NCBI RefSeq assembly: GCF_002024165.1
Contig: NZ_MWQN01000001.1
Span: forward strand, 1,302,001-1,366,000
Origin: Embleya scabrispora
Lineage (GTDB): Bacteria > Actinomycetota > Actinomycetes > Streptomycetales > Streptomycetaceae
DNA: 64,000 nucleotides
Direction: 5' to 3'
Position 1 is the stretch's first letter; each line of letters opens with the position of its first letter. A model generated the notes under the pieces. It saw nothing but the letters and a program-made list of their open reading frames with translations. It searched no databases and was not told the DNA's origin. Positions 33,285 to 41,208 of the stretch are shown here, in pieces. A program made the position numbers and the translations under genes.

Positions 33285-34355
33285 TCAGTTCGGTCCGGTT
33301 CGGCTCAGTTCGTGGAACTGTTGTGTCACCTCTGTCCAGCGTTCGATCGATGCCGGGTTCTCGCGCCAAGTGCTCACCGCCGAGTACGCGACCACTCGGG
33401 TTGCGGCTGCTTCGTAGCGGGCCAGGAGGGACTGGGCCAGGGTGTTCCAGGGGGCCGTTACCGTGAGGGTGTCGAGGACCTCGTCGGTGATGGCGGTGGC
33501 CATGGCCTGGCGGTCCTTGGCGGCGAAGAGGCGGTTGAGGCGGGGTTGGAGGTCGTTCCAGCCGTGGGTTTCGAAGACCTTCGAGTAGCCCGGGGTCGAG
33601 CCGTAGAAGGCCAATCGCAGGCGCAGCTTCTCGCGTTCGGACTCGATCTCCTCGTCGGTGTCGCCCGTTGCCGTCATCACCGGGCAGACCAGCGCGAAGT
33701 CGTCGGCCGCGCCGCCGGCGGCCAGTTCGGGGCGGACCACCTCCTCGATGTAGCGCAGGCTGTGCAGCGGGTGGACGTGCAGGCCGTCGGCCACCTCGCC
33801 GATCATGCGCAACATCCACGGGTTGACCCCGGCCAGGTAGATCGGCGGGTCGGCGATCGAGCCGCCCGGCGTCCACTCCGGCGTCATCAGGGTGAACCGG
33901 TAGAAGTCGCCCTTGAACCGCAGCCGTTCCTCGCCCCGGAAGGCCGACCAGATCGCCCGCAGCGCGGCGACGTACTCGCGCAGTCGCGGGCCCGGCCGGT
34001 CGAACTCGGCCGAGTAGCGCCGTTCGATGTGCGGCCGCACCTGGGTGCCCAGGCCCAGTACGAACCGGCCGCCGGTCGCCTCGGCCAACTCCCAGGCCGC
34101 CGACGCGGTGACCATCGGGCTTCGGGCGAACGCGACGGCGATGCCCGTCCCGACGGTCAGGTTCTCGGTGGCCAGCGCCGCGGCGGTCGCGGCGGTGTAC
34201 GCGGTGCGGCCGCCCTCGGTGAGCCACAGGCCGTCGAACCCGGCGCGCTCGGTGGCGGCCGCGGCACGTTGCATGTCGCGGAGGGTGAGGCCGGCCGCCA
34301 TGACATCGAGCTGAGGGGGTGTCAGGCGACGAGGGGTCGGCGGAGAGGGGGTCAC
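33285..34355 (-). CDS. LLM-class F420-dependent oxidoreductase (TIGR03617-like)
   Basis: A 356-residue bacterial-luciferase-like TIM-barrel protein: AAATERAGFDGLWLTEGGRT near residue 35, TENLTVGTGIAVAFARSPM near 65, FVLGLGTQVRPHIERRYS near 100, and DPPIYLAGVNPWMLRMIGEVADGLHVHPLHS near 185. Typical for F420-using LLM enzymes; cofactor choice is inferred. GTG 34355 follows GGAGCACCA. It lies 61 nt after the enoyl-CoA hydratase gene with a repeat between them, probably co-transcribed under MarR control. Substrate unknown. Confidence 0.88.
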   Translation of the reverse strand: MTPSPPTPRRLTPPQLDVMAAGLTLRDMQRAAAATERAGFDGLWLTEGGRTAYTAATAAALATENLTVGTGIAVAFARSPMVTASAAWELAEATGGRFVLGLGTQVRPHIERRYSAEFDRPGPRLREYVAALRAIWSAFRGEERLRFKGDFYRFTLMTPEWTPGGSIADPPIYLAGVNPWMLRMIGEVADGLHVHPLHSLRYIEEVVRPELAAGGAADDFALVCPVMTATGDTDEEIESEREKLRLRLAFYGSTPGYSKVFETHGWNDLQPRLNRLFAAKDRQAMATAITDEVLDTLTVTAPWNTLAQSLLARYEAAATRVVAYSAVSTWRENPASIERWTEVTQQFHELSRTGPN

Positions 34356-34360
34356 TGGTG

Positions 34361-34429
34361 CTCCTGTCGTACCGAGGGGCCTGTCATGCCGAGGGTCCTG
34401 TCGTGCCGAGGTCCTGTCATGCCGAGGGA
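34361..34429. repeat. four short direct repeats between two genes
   Basis: CCTGTCGTACCGAGG-like units (CCTGTC-R-T-R-CCGAGG) occur four times in tandem, period about 17 bp, filling the gap between the enoyl-CoA hydratase and LLM genes. No hairpin or gene is evident. Confidence 0.75.
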
Positions 34430-35256
34430 GCCGGCCGTTCCGATGATTCCGCCGCCAGTACACCGTCCCACGCGCCGGTGACCGTGCCGGTCCAGCGTGG
34501 TGTGCGCCGTTCGGACCACGCGCGGGGGCCCTCGCGTGCGTCGTCGGTGCCCATCAGCACGCGGTGGTAGGCGGTTTCCAGGCGTTCGACCTCGTCGAGC
34601 CCGGCGTCGGCCCACAGCAGCCGCTTGGTGAGCGCCGCCGACACCGGGTGCACGTTGGTCGCGATGTCGCGCGCGATCTCCAGTGCGGCGGGCAGAACCT
34701 CGTCGGCGGGCAACGCCCGTGACACCAGGCCGAGTACGGCCGCCTCGGCGCCGCGGAAGGTGCGCCCGGTCAGCAGGATGTCGGCGGCCACCGCCCGCGA
34801 CGTGGCCGCCGGCACGGTCCAGTGCGACTGGGCGTCGGGGACCATGCCGCGCCGTACCTGTGGAATCGCCAGCTTGGCGTCCTCGGCCACGAGCCGGATG
34901 TCGCACTGCATCGCCAGCGTGAACCCGATGCCGATCGCGTGCCCGTTGATCGCGGCGATCACCGGCTTGCGCACCTCCCACGCGGCCGGCCGCACCGGCG
35001 ACGCGCTGAACTTCCGCGACCGTGCCGCCGCTTCCCCCGGTCCCGCGAAGCTGTCCGCCTCCGGCGACATGTCGGCGCCCGCGCAGAACGCCCGCCCCGC
35101 GCCGGTGAGCACCACCGCGCGCACCGCATCGTCGGCGTCACACCGCGCGTATGCGTCCCCGAGGGCCGAACCCATGCCCCCGGAGAAGACATTGAGTTCG
35201 TCGGGCCGATCCAGCGTGACGACGGCAACCCCGTCGCGGATGTCGAACTTGATCAC
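34417..35256 (-). CDS. enoyl-CoA hydratase/isomerase family protein
   Basis: A 279-residue crotonase-fold protein: VAVVTLDRPDELNVFSGGM near residue 10, oxyanion-hole segments AGRAFCAGADMSPEAD near 55 and AINGHAIGIGFTLAMQCDIRL near 105, then AKLAIPQVRRGMVPDAQSHWTVP near 130. The usual catalytic Glu region reads RGMVPDAQS. GTG 35256 is preferred over a TTG 10 codons earlier because a MarR-type box (35279-35291) sits directly upstream and the family starts here. No ribosome site is obvious, so the mRNA may be leaderless. Confidence 0.9.
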   Translation of the reverse strand: MIKFDIRDGVAVVTLDRPDELNVFSGGMGSALGDAYARCDADDAVRAVVLTGAGRAFCAGADMSPEADSFAGPGEAAARSRKFSASPVRPAAWEVRKPVIAAINGHAIGIGFTLAMQCDIRLVAEDAKLAIPQVRRGMVPDAQSHWTVPAATSRAVAADILLTGRTFRGAEAAVLGLVSRALPADEVLPAALEIARDIATNVHPVSAALTKRLLWADAGLDEVERLETAYHRVLMGTDDAREGPRAWSERRTPRWTGTVTGAWDGVLAAESSERPAPSA

Positions 35257-35277
35257 CCTGGGACGGTAAGCCGGATC

Positions 35278-35292
35278 CTTGACCAAATCAAG
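35278..35292. promoter_or_regulatory. MarR-like operator upstream of enoyl-CoA hydratase
   Basis: CTTGACCAAATCAAG contains TTGAC-CAA-ATCAA (35279-35291). It shares spacing and half sites with boxes at 6893-6905 and 35970-35982. Confidence 0.6.
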
Positions 35293-35467
35293 TGATGGCT
35301 TCGCGCATTCCGCACACCCGCCGCACCCGCCGCACCCGCGCGATTGCCGACAAAAATTGCCGGGGCCCGCCGTCGAATGCCACGAACACAGCAGCAGCTG
35401 CGAACGCCCCGACAGCCGACCCCGGCAATCAATATGGAATATGACGAACAGTCGGACGGTCAGACGG

Positions 35468-35950
35468 TCAGACCGCGCTGTCCTCGACCTCCGCCGCGGG
35501 AATCTCGCCCTGGGCCATCTCTTCGACGAATCGCTGCAGGAGCGTCGCGAACGTCTCGCGATCCTCGTCGCTCCAGCGGTCGAGCATCTCGCTCATCCGT
35601 CGATCCATGACGTCGTTCAACCGACGCCGCACGGAGTCGCCGCGCGGGGTGAGCGAGACGAGGCTGACCCGGCCGTCGTCCGGACTGGGCGAGCGCCGGA
35701 CATAGCCGTCCCGCTCCAACTGGCCGACCTGGCGCGCGGTGGCACCCGGGTCCATGTTCGTCATGCGCGCCAACTCCCCCATGGGGAGCGGGCCTTGCTT
35801 CTCGATTCGGCGCAGCAGCACATAGGCGGGCTGCGAGATGGTCGCGCCCGCCGCGGCGGCCTGGCCCGCGTACACTCGGCGGCTGGCGTGGCGCCGAAGC
35901 AGGGCCTCCAGCGCCCGCTGGATCGCTTCGACGTTTTCGGTGGAGTTCAC
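35468..35950 (-). CDS. MarR-family transcriptional regulator
   Basis: A 160-residue winged-helix regulator: TISQPAYVLLRRIEKQGPLPMGELARMTNMDPGATARQVGQLERDGYVRRSPSPDDGRVSLVSLT spans the DNA-binding core (about residues 37-103), with the wing DDGR. GTG 35950 lies 6 nt after a TATCAT hexamer, suggesting leaderless transcription. Just upstream is the box TTGACTACGTCAA. It probably represses itself, the enoyl-CoA hydratase/LLM unit downstream and, by box similarity, the amidohydrolase pair at 4.7-6.9 kb. Confidence 0.93.
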   Translation of the reverse strand: MNSTENVEAIQRALEALLRRHASRRVYAGQAAAAGATISQPAYVLLRRIEKQGPLPMGELARMTNMDPGATARQVGQLERDGYVRRSPSPDDGRVSLVSLTPRGDSVRRRLNDVMDRRMSEMLDRWSDEDRETFATLLQRFVEEMAQGEIPAAEVEDSAV

Positions 35951-35956
35951 CCCGCC

Positions 35957-35983
35957 ATGATAGCAGTCCTTGACTACGTCAAT
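35957..35983 (-). promoter_or_regulatory. marR promoter and auto-operator
   Basis: The -10 hexamer TATCAT (35957-35962, minus strand) is 6 nt from the GTG. The operator TTGAC-TAC-GTCAA (35970-35982) overlaps the expected -35 region. Confidence 0.6.
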
Positions 35984-36205
35984 TTAATACTGTGCGATAA
36001 CGTGCATTACCCGTATCGGATTCCGGATTCCGCGCCCGAGTGCGGGTGTGTACAGGCGTACCGGAGACGGGGATTTGCCGGGCATTGTCGCGGGCCGGCG
36101 CGGATCGGCGAGGGCTGCGGGCTCGATCCGAGCGGTCGCCTCGGTCCCGACGGAGGAAACGAGACCGAGACGACCTGCCCATGGACTATGTCAGTCGTCC
36201 GACGA

Positions 36206-37033
36206 TCAGACAATGGCAACCGGATTGATGGGACTGCCCGTTGCGCCGGTGACCGGAAGCGGGGATACGCACAGCAGGCACGAATAAGTGCCCGCCTGTG
36301 CCATGCCCTCGGCAAGATCGGTCAACCACAGGTGTTCGAGCAGCGGTACACCCGATTCCACCAGCAACGCGATATGTACCGACAGGAACCGGTCGTCGAA
36401 CGGAATGCACTCGATCGCGCTGTTGTCGGCACCCACGACGCTGATCTCCCGGGCCCGCACGTAGTCGACCGCGTCGAGCGACAGACCGGGCTGCGCGAAG
36501 GACGGCTCGCGGCCGGATGCCTCGATCGCCCGGTATTCGTCGAGGTAGCCGGTCCGCACGAGCAGCGCGTCGCCGGACCGCACCTCGACCCCCTGCCGCT
36601 CGGCGCAACCCGCCAGATCCGCGGCGGTGATCCGGTAGCCGCCCTCCAGATACGGCGTGTCGAAGTGGCGGGGCAGGTCGAGCAGCACCGCCCGGGTCGC
36701 GAAGGCGCCCAGTTTGTCGATCCCGCAGCGGCCGGCGCCGGTGTGTGAGCGGAACGTGTCGGCCGGGAAGCCGTTGTAGAAGCGGCCCTTCGCCTGGACA
36801 TGGCAGAGCGCGTCCATGTGGGTGAGGTTGTGCGACGGGATGATCAGGACGTCCTCGTTGGACCCGACGTCGCCACCGCCCTCGAAACCGTCGTACATCG
36901 CGTCGGTCTGACTCACCAGGGTCAACCGCTGCGGCGAGCCCCGAAAGTCGAAGGCCGGCTGGTTCCCGCGCGCGATGGGCAGCGCCAGGGAGTAGGTCCG
37001 CCCGGTCCGGACCTCGTGCGCGGCGGTTCGCAC
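36206..37033 (-). CDS. cyclase family protein (metal-dependent, kynurenine formamidase-like), N-terminus possibly frameshifted
   Basis: A 275-residue readable part of a cyclase-family hydrolase (PF04199 type): LIIPSHNLTHMDALCHVQAKGRFYNGF carries the H-x-x-x-D-x-x-x-H-like metal motif near residue 70; LVRTGYLDEYRA and VVGADNSAIECIPF follow. The GTG at 37033 is the first usable start, but conserved family sequence (NWGRWGAEDERGALNLI) continues upstream in the same frame without a start. A plausible ATG at 37155 lies in another frame. A one-base indel in a G-run is likely. It hydrolyses an unknown cyclic or formyl amide/ester. Confidence 0.8.
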   Translation of the reverse strand: MRTAAHEVRTGRTYSLALPIARGNQPAFDFRGSPQRLTLVSQTDAMYDGFEGGGDVGSNEDVLIIPSHNLTHMDALCHVQAKGRFYNGFPADTFRSHTGAGRCGIDKLGAFATRAVLLDLPRHFDTPYLEGGYRITAADLAGCAERQGVEVRSGDALLVRTGYLDEYRAIEASGREPSFAQPGLSLDAVDYVRAREISVVGADNSAIECIPFDDRFLSVHIALLVESGVPLLEHLWLTDLAEGMAQAGTYSCLLCVSPLPVTGATGSPINPVAIV

Positions 37034-37155
37034 CCCCTCCGGTTCGATCAGGTTCAGCGCCCCGCGCTCGTCCTCCGCGCCCCAGCGGCCCCAGTTGCCG
37101 GCGGGGGCGGGGCGACGGACGACGCGGCCCCTTCGGTCGAGCGGATCTCCGTCAT
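37034..37155 (-). other. out-of-frame 5' part of the cyclase gene
   Basis: ATG 37155 begins MTEIRSTEGAASSVAPPP, and the frame that continues into the cyclase begins NWGRWGAEDERG near 37100. The two are joined by one extra or missing base, most likely in the GGGGG/GGGG tract at 37103-37112 (plus strand). Either a sequencing error or a real frameshift. Confidence 0.55.
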
Positions 37156-37280
37156 GCCTGCCGCGGTCCTCTCGGTGAACGGGGTAACGGGGTAACGGGA
37201 GAACAGGTGAACGAATGGGCGCATGGACCGATCGGCTCGGCGATCCGGTCGCGCTCGGCGTTCCGGAGCGGGCGACCGGA

Positions 37281-38387
37281 TCAGAACGCGATGACCCCGC
37301 GCGCGATCCGTCCGTGGTGCATGTCGTCGAGGACGTCGTGGAAGCCCTCCGCCGGATAGACCCTGGACACCAGCGCGTCCAGGTCGAACTTGCCCTGGCG
37401 GTACAGCTCGACGACGGTCCGGATGTCCTCGTGCGGACGTACGCCGCCGGCCCGGGTGCCCAGGATGCCCCGGTCGCACTGGAGCAGGTTGGCGATCCGG
37501 ATGCTCGCGGTCGCGGTCTGCGCCGGCTGGCCGACGGCGATCAGCGTGCCGCCCCAGTCCAGCGCCTCCATGGCGTTCTCGAGCACGGCCGGGATGCCGG
37601 TGCACTCGAAGATCCAGTCCACGCCGCCCGCGCCGAACACGCCGACCTTGACCTCGTCGCTGTACGGGAACAGGGTGCGGATCTCGTCGGCGACGTCGAC
37701 GCCCTTGCCGGACTTGACGAAGTCGGTCGCGCCGAACGCGCCGGCCAGTTCGAACTTGCCGGGCACGGTGTCGATGCCGACCACCCGGCCCGCGCCCTTC
37801 AGACGCAGCGCCTGGACGGCGGACAGGCCGACGCCGCCGAGGCCGATCACCGCCGCGGTCTGCCCGGGGAGCACGTTCGCCCGGTTGAGTACGGCGCCCG
37901 CGCCGGTGACCACGCCGCACGGGACCAGGCACGCGGAGGTCAGCGGCACGTCCTTGGGGATGGACACGCACTGGATCTCCTTGACCAGGGTCAGCTCGGC
38001 GAAGGTGGAGGCGCCGGCGAAGTTCCATACCGGCTCGTCGCCGATCGCGAACGGCGTACCACGATTGCCCAGCGTCTGCCGACAGCGGTTCGGGTGTCCG
38101 GTCTGGCAGTGCCGGCACATCCCGCACGCGGCGATCGTGGTGATCACGACGTGGTCGCCCGGCGCGACCGAGCCGACCCCCGCGCCGACCTTCTCCACGA
38201 TGCCGGCGCCCTCGTGGCCGAGCACGGACGGCGTGGGCCACTCGATCACGCCTTCGAGCACGCTGACGTCGCTGTGGCAGACGCCGGTGGCGACGATCCG
38301 CACCAGGACCTCACCGGCCTCCGGATCACGTACGGTGACGTCGTCCCGGATCTCGGCGCCCGTGGCGGTGTGCAGGATCGCGCGCAT
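37281..38387 (-). CDS. Zn-dependent alcohol dehydrogenase (MDR, class III/NDMA-dependent-like)
   Basis: A 368-residue medium-chain dehydrogenase. Catalytic zinc ligands Cys37/His38 are in GVCHSD and His58-Glu59 in LGHEGAG. Structural zinc cysteines are at 88, 91, 94 and 102 (CGMCRHCQTGHPNRC). The NAD fold GLGGVGLSAVQALRLKGAG is near 190. It oxidises an alcohol or aldehyde adduct. ATG 38387 follows GAGGAGACGG. A clear promoter TTGACC-N17-ATAATC lies upstream with a TetR-like palindrome behind it. It precedes the cyclase gene by about 125 nt and may be co-expressed. Confidence 0.94.
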   Translation of the reverse strand: MRAILHTATGAEIRDDVTVRDPEAGEVLVRIVATGVCHSDVSVLEGVIEWPTPSVLGHEGAGIVEKVGAGVGSVAPGDHVVITTIAACGMCRHCQTGHPNRCRQTLGNRGTPFAIGDEPVWNFAGASTFAELTLVKEIQCVSIPKDVPLTSACLVPCGVVTGAGAVLNRANVLPGQTAAVIGLGGVGLSAVQALRLKGAGRVVGIDTVPGKFELAGAFGATDFVKSGKGVDVADEIRTLFPYSDEVKVGVFGAGGVDWIFECTGIPAVLENAMEALDWGGTLIAVGQPAQTATASIRIANLLQCDRGILGTRAGGVRPHEDIRTVVELYRQGKFDLDALVSRVYPAEGFHDVLDDMHHGRIARGVIAF

Positions 38388-38499
38388 GTACCGTCTCCTC
38401 GTTCCGGGCGGACGGCCCGCCGCGAGGTGTTTTCGCCGCGCCCCGGACCGGCCCACCCCAAGCCGAACACTCACATCCTTGGTCACTACAACCGATCTC

Positions 38500-38528
38500 G
38501 ATTATTCATCGGTGTCCGGAGAGGTCAA
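38500..38528 (-). promoter_or_regulatory. promoter of the alcohol dehydrogenase gene
   Basis: Minus strand TTGACC (38523-38528), 17-nt spacer, ATAATC (38500-38505); a good sigma-HrdB-like match about 110 nt before the start codon. Confidence 0.6.
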
Positions 38529-38546
38529 GGCATACCGGGATGGGAT

Positions 38547-38561
38547 CTGACGGACCGTCGG
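38547..38561. promoter_or_regulatory. TetR-like palindrome upstream of the ADH promoter
   Basis: CTGACGG-A-CCGTCGG differs by one base from the perfect palindrome at 32024-32038. It starts 18 bp upstream of the -35 of the alcohol dehydrogenase promoter. Confidence 0.55.
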
Positions 38562-38595
38562 ATCCGTTGCGGGGTGTGTTCGGAGTGCGCCGGAG

Positions 38596-39132
38596 TCAGA
38601 TGACCGTGGGGCTGCGGCGCTCCAGGAGGGTGACGTCGCGCCAGCGGTCGCGGTGGCGGCCGACGCGTTCGCGCACGCCGATGGTGCGGAAGCCGAGGGC
38701 GGCGTGCAGCGCGAGGCTGCCGACGTTCTCGGGGAAGACGCCGGCCTGGATGGTCCACACGCCGGCCGCCTCGGTCGAGGCGATCTGGGCGCCGAGCAGC
38801 GCACGGCCGACGCCCCGGCCGGCCGCGTCGGGGTGGACGTACACCGAGGTCTCCACCACCCCGTGGTAGACCGGGCGGCGCGAGGTCGCGCTCGCGGCCA
38901 CCCAGCCGAGCACCGCGCCCGCGGCCCCGTCGAGCGCGACGAAGCGGTGGTCGGGCAGCTTGCCCTCGTCGAACTCGGCCCAGTCGGGCGCGTGTTCCTG
39001 GAACGTGGCGTTGCCTGTGTCGATGCCGAGCTGATAGATCGCGAGCACCGACTCCGCGTGCTCGGCGCGCATCGGCACGATCGTGACGGCGGCGAAACCG
39101 CGGCCGTCGGGGGCTGGGGCAGTCGAGGTCAT
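38596..39132 (-). CDS. GNAT N-acetyltransferase, phosphinothricin-acetyltransferase-like
   Basis: A 178-residue GNAT protein: AVTIVPMRAEHAESVLAIYQLGIDTGNATF at the N-terminus, acetyl-CoA motif A VETSVYVHPDAAGRGVGRALLGAQI near residue 110-130 and GVFPENVGSLALHAALGFRTIG near 145. This layout matches the PAT/MnaT group acting on phosphinothricin, methionine sulfoximine/sulfone or similar amino acids; the actual substrate is not determinable. ATG 39132 follows GGAGAACGCC. Single gene, divergent from the maleylpyruvate-isomerase-like gene. Confidence 0.9.
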   Translation of the reverse strand: MTSTAPAPDGRGFAAVTIVPMRAEHAESVLAIYQLGIDTGNATFQEHAPDWAEFDEGKLPDHRFVALDGAAGAVLGWVAASATSRRPVYHGVVETSVYVHPDAAGRGVGRALLGAQIASTEAAGVWTIQAGVFPENVGSLALHAALGFRTIGVRERVGRHRDRWRDVTLLERRSPTVI

Positions 39133-39393
39133 GGCGTTCTCCGAGGACGGGACGATCCGGCGAACACGGCCGTCGGCAGCGATCGACGGGACGGTGAGCG
39201 AAGCCACGGGCACACCTCCATCCTCACCCGCGCACCCGCGGGCTCCACACGGGGGTGGCCGCCGGGCGCGGGTCGCGGCCGGGACCGGCCCGGCGCGTCC
39301 CCGTCGACCGCTCGGCGCCTGCGACGACGCGCTCGCGTTCCCGCCGGCGATACTCGCGTGCGTTCCCGGAGTCGCGCCGGTATAACTCGCCGG

Positions 39394-39987
39394 ATGGGAG
39401 CACACGCAGCGCAGGATGTGGAGGCGACGGTCGCGCACGCCGTCGCCGTGTTGGCCGAGGCCACCGAGGGCAATCGGGACTGGTCGCGGCCGGCCGGCGA
39501 CCTCGAGTGGGACTGCTGGTACACGCTGGTCCACGTGGTCGGGGATCTGTACGGCTACGCGGGTCAGGTCGCGTCGGGTCGGATGGACGACTACGTCCCC
39601 ATCGACATCCACGAGGAGGACGACGCGACGCCGGCCCAGATGTTGCACGCGGTCCGCGCCGGCGGCACGATCCTGGCGTCGGTGGTCACCACGCAGCCGG
39701 ACTCGAACCGCGCCTTCCACCCGTACGGCGTCTCCGACCCGGACGGCTTCGCCGCGATGGGCATGGTCGAGGTGATGGTCCACATGCACGACATGGCGGC
39801 CGGACTCGGCCTCGACTACCGGCCCGACCCGGAGATCTGCGCCCGGGTACTGGCCCGGATGTTCCCCGACGCCCCCGCCGGCTTCGAGCCGTGGCCGGCC
39901 CTGCTGTGGTGTACCGGCCGCACCGAGCTGCCGGGCCATCCGCGCCGGGTGGGCAAGTGGCGTTGGAAGGGCACCCCGGACGAGTAG
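39394..39987 (+). CDS. maleylpyruvate isomerase / DinB-superfamily-like protein
   Basis: A 197-residue helical protein of the mycothiol maleylpyruvate isomerase N-terminal/DinB-like superfamily. It has WECD-like helices (DLEWDCWYTLVHVVGDLYGYAGQV), conserved His in VEVMVHMHDMAAGLGLDY near residue 130, and a C-terminal LLWCTGRTELPG motif. The His residues can bind a divalent metal. Such proteins often use mycothiol as a thiol cofactor; the reaction here is unknown. Not obviously in an operon: 132 nt separate it from the next gene. Confidence 0.8.
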   Translation: MGAHAAQDVEATVAHAVAVLAEATEGNRDWSRPAGDLEWDCWYTLVHVVGDLYGYAGQVASGRMDDYVPIDIHEEDDATPAQMLHAVRAGGTILASVVTTQPDSNRAFHPYGVSDPDGFAAMGMVEVMVHMHDMAAGLGLDYRPDPEICARVLARMFPDAPAGFEPWPALLWCTGRTELPGHPRRVGKWRWKGTPDE

Positions 39988-40119
39988 GGCGGGAAACCCT
40001 CGGGAGCGGAATTCGTCCCCGTTCGACGACCCGACCCCGGAACCGGTCCCCGGGACACGGCACCTACGCTGCGGGCTACCAAGCGCCGATGCGCCTCGCG
40101 TTCGCCGAAGGAGCCCGCA

Positions 40120-40473
40120 ATGACCGCACCTTCCCTGGATGGACTTCGCTTCGCCCCGCTCGGTCGTCCCGAGCACGGAGAGGTCGACGCGTCCACGCTG
40201 TTCGCGTACCACGAGGTGGACGGCCGGATCTGGGCCGAGTACGACGGCGGCGACATCGTGCACGGTCACCTCGTCGGTACCCGCGACGGGGACACGCTGG
40301 ACTTTCGCTATGTGCAGCTGAACCGCTCCGGCGGCACCGCCTCCGGGCACTGCGTGAGCGCCGTCGTCGTGTTGCCGGACGGTCGGATCCGGCTGGACGA
40401 GACCTGGGAGTGGGAGTCCCGCGAAGGCAACGGGACGAGCGCGGTGGAGCAGGTCGCCGAGACCGGGAACTGA
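40120..40473 (+). CDS. conserved small beta-rich protein, often mis-annotated as N-acetylglutamate synthase
   Basis: A 117-residue protein with FAYHEVDGRIWAEYDGGDIVHGHLVG, DTLDFRYVQLNRSGGTASGHC and LPDGRIRLDETWEWES. The repeated strand-turn pattern suggests a small beta barrel. Homologues carry the label n-acetylglutamate synthase without support. No catalytic residues or export signal visible. The start is preceded by GAAGGAG. Function unknown. Confidence 0.7.
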   Translation: MTAPSLDGLRFAPLGRPEHGEVDASTLFAYHEVDGRIWAEYDGGDIVHGHLVGTRDGDTLDFRYVQLNRSGGTASGHCVSAVVVLPDGRIRLDETWEWESREGNGTSAVEQVAETGN

Positions 40474-40622
40474 CCGCCGCCGGCGGGTCGGGGCCACGAC
40501 GACAGGGCCGCCCGGAACCGTCGTGCGAAGCCCCCGCGCACCCCTGTCGCCGGCACCCGGCCGGTTGTCGGACGCGGTATCTACCTTGGGCCGCAACGGA
40601 CATCGCGACCGAAGGGGTGGCC

Positions 40623-41189
40623 ATGGGGTTCAACGGGGACATCGTCGTTTTACGTGCGGACACGCCGCTGGCCGACCTGGCGCCGTATGTGGGCGGCGAG
40701 GGCCATCCGGTCTATGCCGAGTGGGCCTACCGCGACGGCTGGCGCGCGGTGCACGTGCGGCACTTCGAGGATCCGTACGCCTTCCAGGGCCCGTGGTTGA
40801 CCGACCTGGCCGCCAGGACCGGCTCCCCCGTGCTGGTGTGCGGGGTGTTCGAGAGCGATGTCGCGCATGTCCAGGGACTGAGCGGGACGGACTTCTGGGA
40901 GGGGTGGCTCGACCCGGGCACCGCCGCCTCGCGGTTGGCGCAGAACCGGTGGCACCGGGGCGGCGGGCGGGGCGACTTCGCCCGGTTCCGGGACGAGGCC
41001 GCCGCGTGGCTGGAGGAGGACCGGCCGCGGGTCGCCGAGGCGGCGGTGCGGTGGGCGGCGGCGGCCGGCTACGAGGTGCGGCCCGAGCCGATCCTGGAGT
41101 TGTTGGGTTTCCGGCGGGATCCATTCGTCGAGCAGTTGTTCTTCACCCTGCTGAACCACCTCGGGCTCACCGAAGTCCCGGTCGGGTAG
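40623..41189 (+). CDS. hypothetical protein (188 aa)
   Basis: Not recognised with confidence. 188 residues, soluble, no signal or membrane segment, rich in W and aromatic residues (VYAEWAYRDGWRAVHVRHFEDPYAFQGPW). The ATG follows AAGGGGTGGCC. The C-terminal part ILELLGFRRDPFVEQLFFTLLNHLGL is hydrophobic-helical. It converges with the HxlR gene at 20 nt between stops. Codon use is like its neighbours and coding potential is clear. Confidence 0.75.
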   Translation: MGFNGDIVVLRADTPLADLAPYVGGEGHPVYAEWAYRDGWRAVHVRHFEDPYAFQGPWLTDLAARTGSPVLVCGVFESDVAHVQGLSGTDFWEGWLDPGTAASRLAQNRWHRGGGRGDFARFRDEAAAWLEEDRPRVAEAAVRWAAAAGYEVRPEPILELLGFRRDPFVEQLFFTLLNHLGLTEVPVG

Positions 41190-41208
41190 GGCGAATTCGT
41201 CCGGTCGG

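Noticed and set aside
35455-35485. GGACGGTCAGACGGTCAGACC near the marR stop as a TetR site
   Set aside because: It is a direct repeat, not a palindrome, and lies at the 3' end of the gene.
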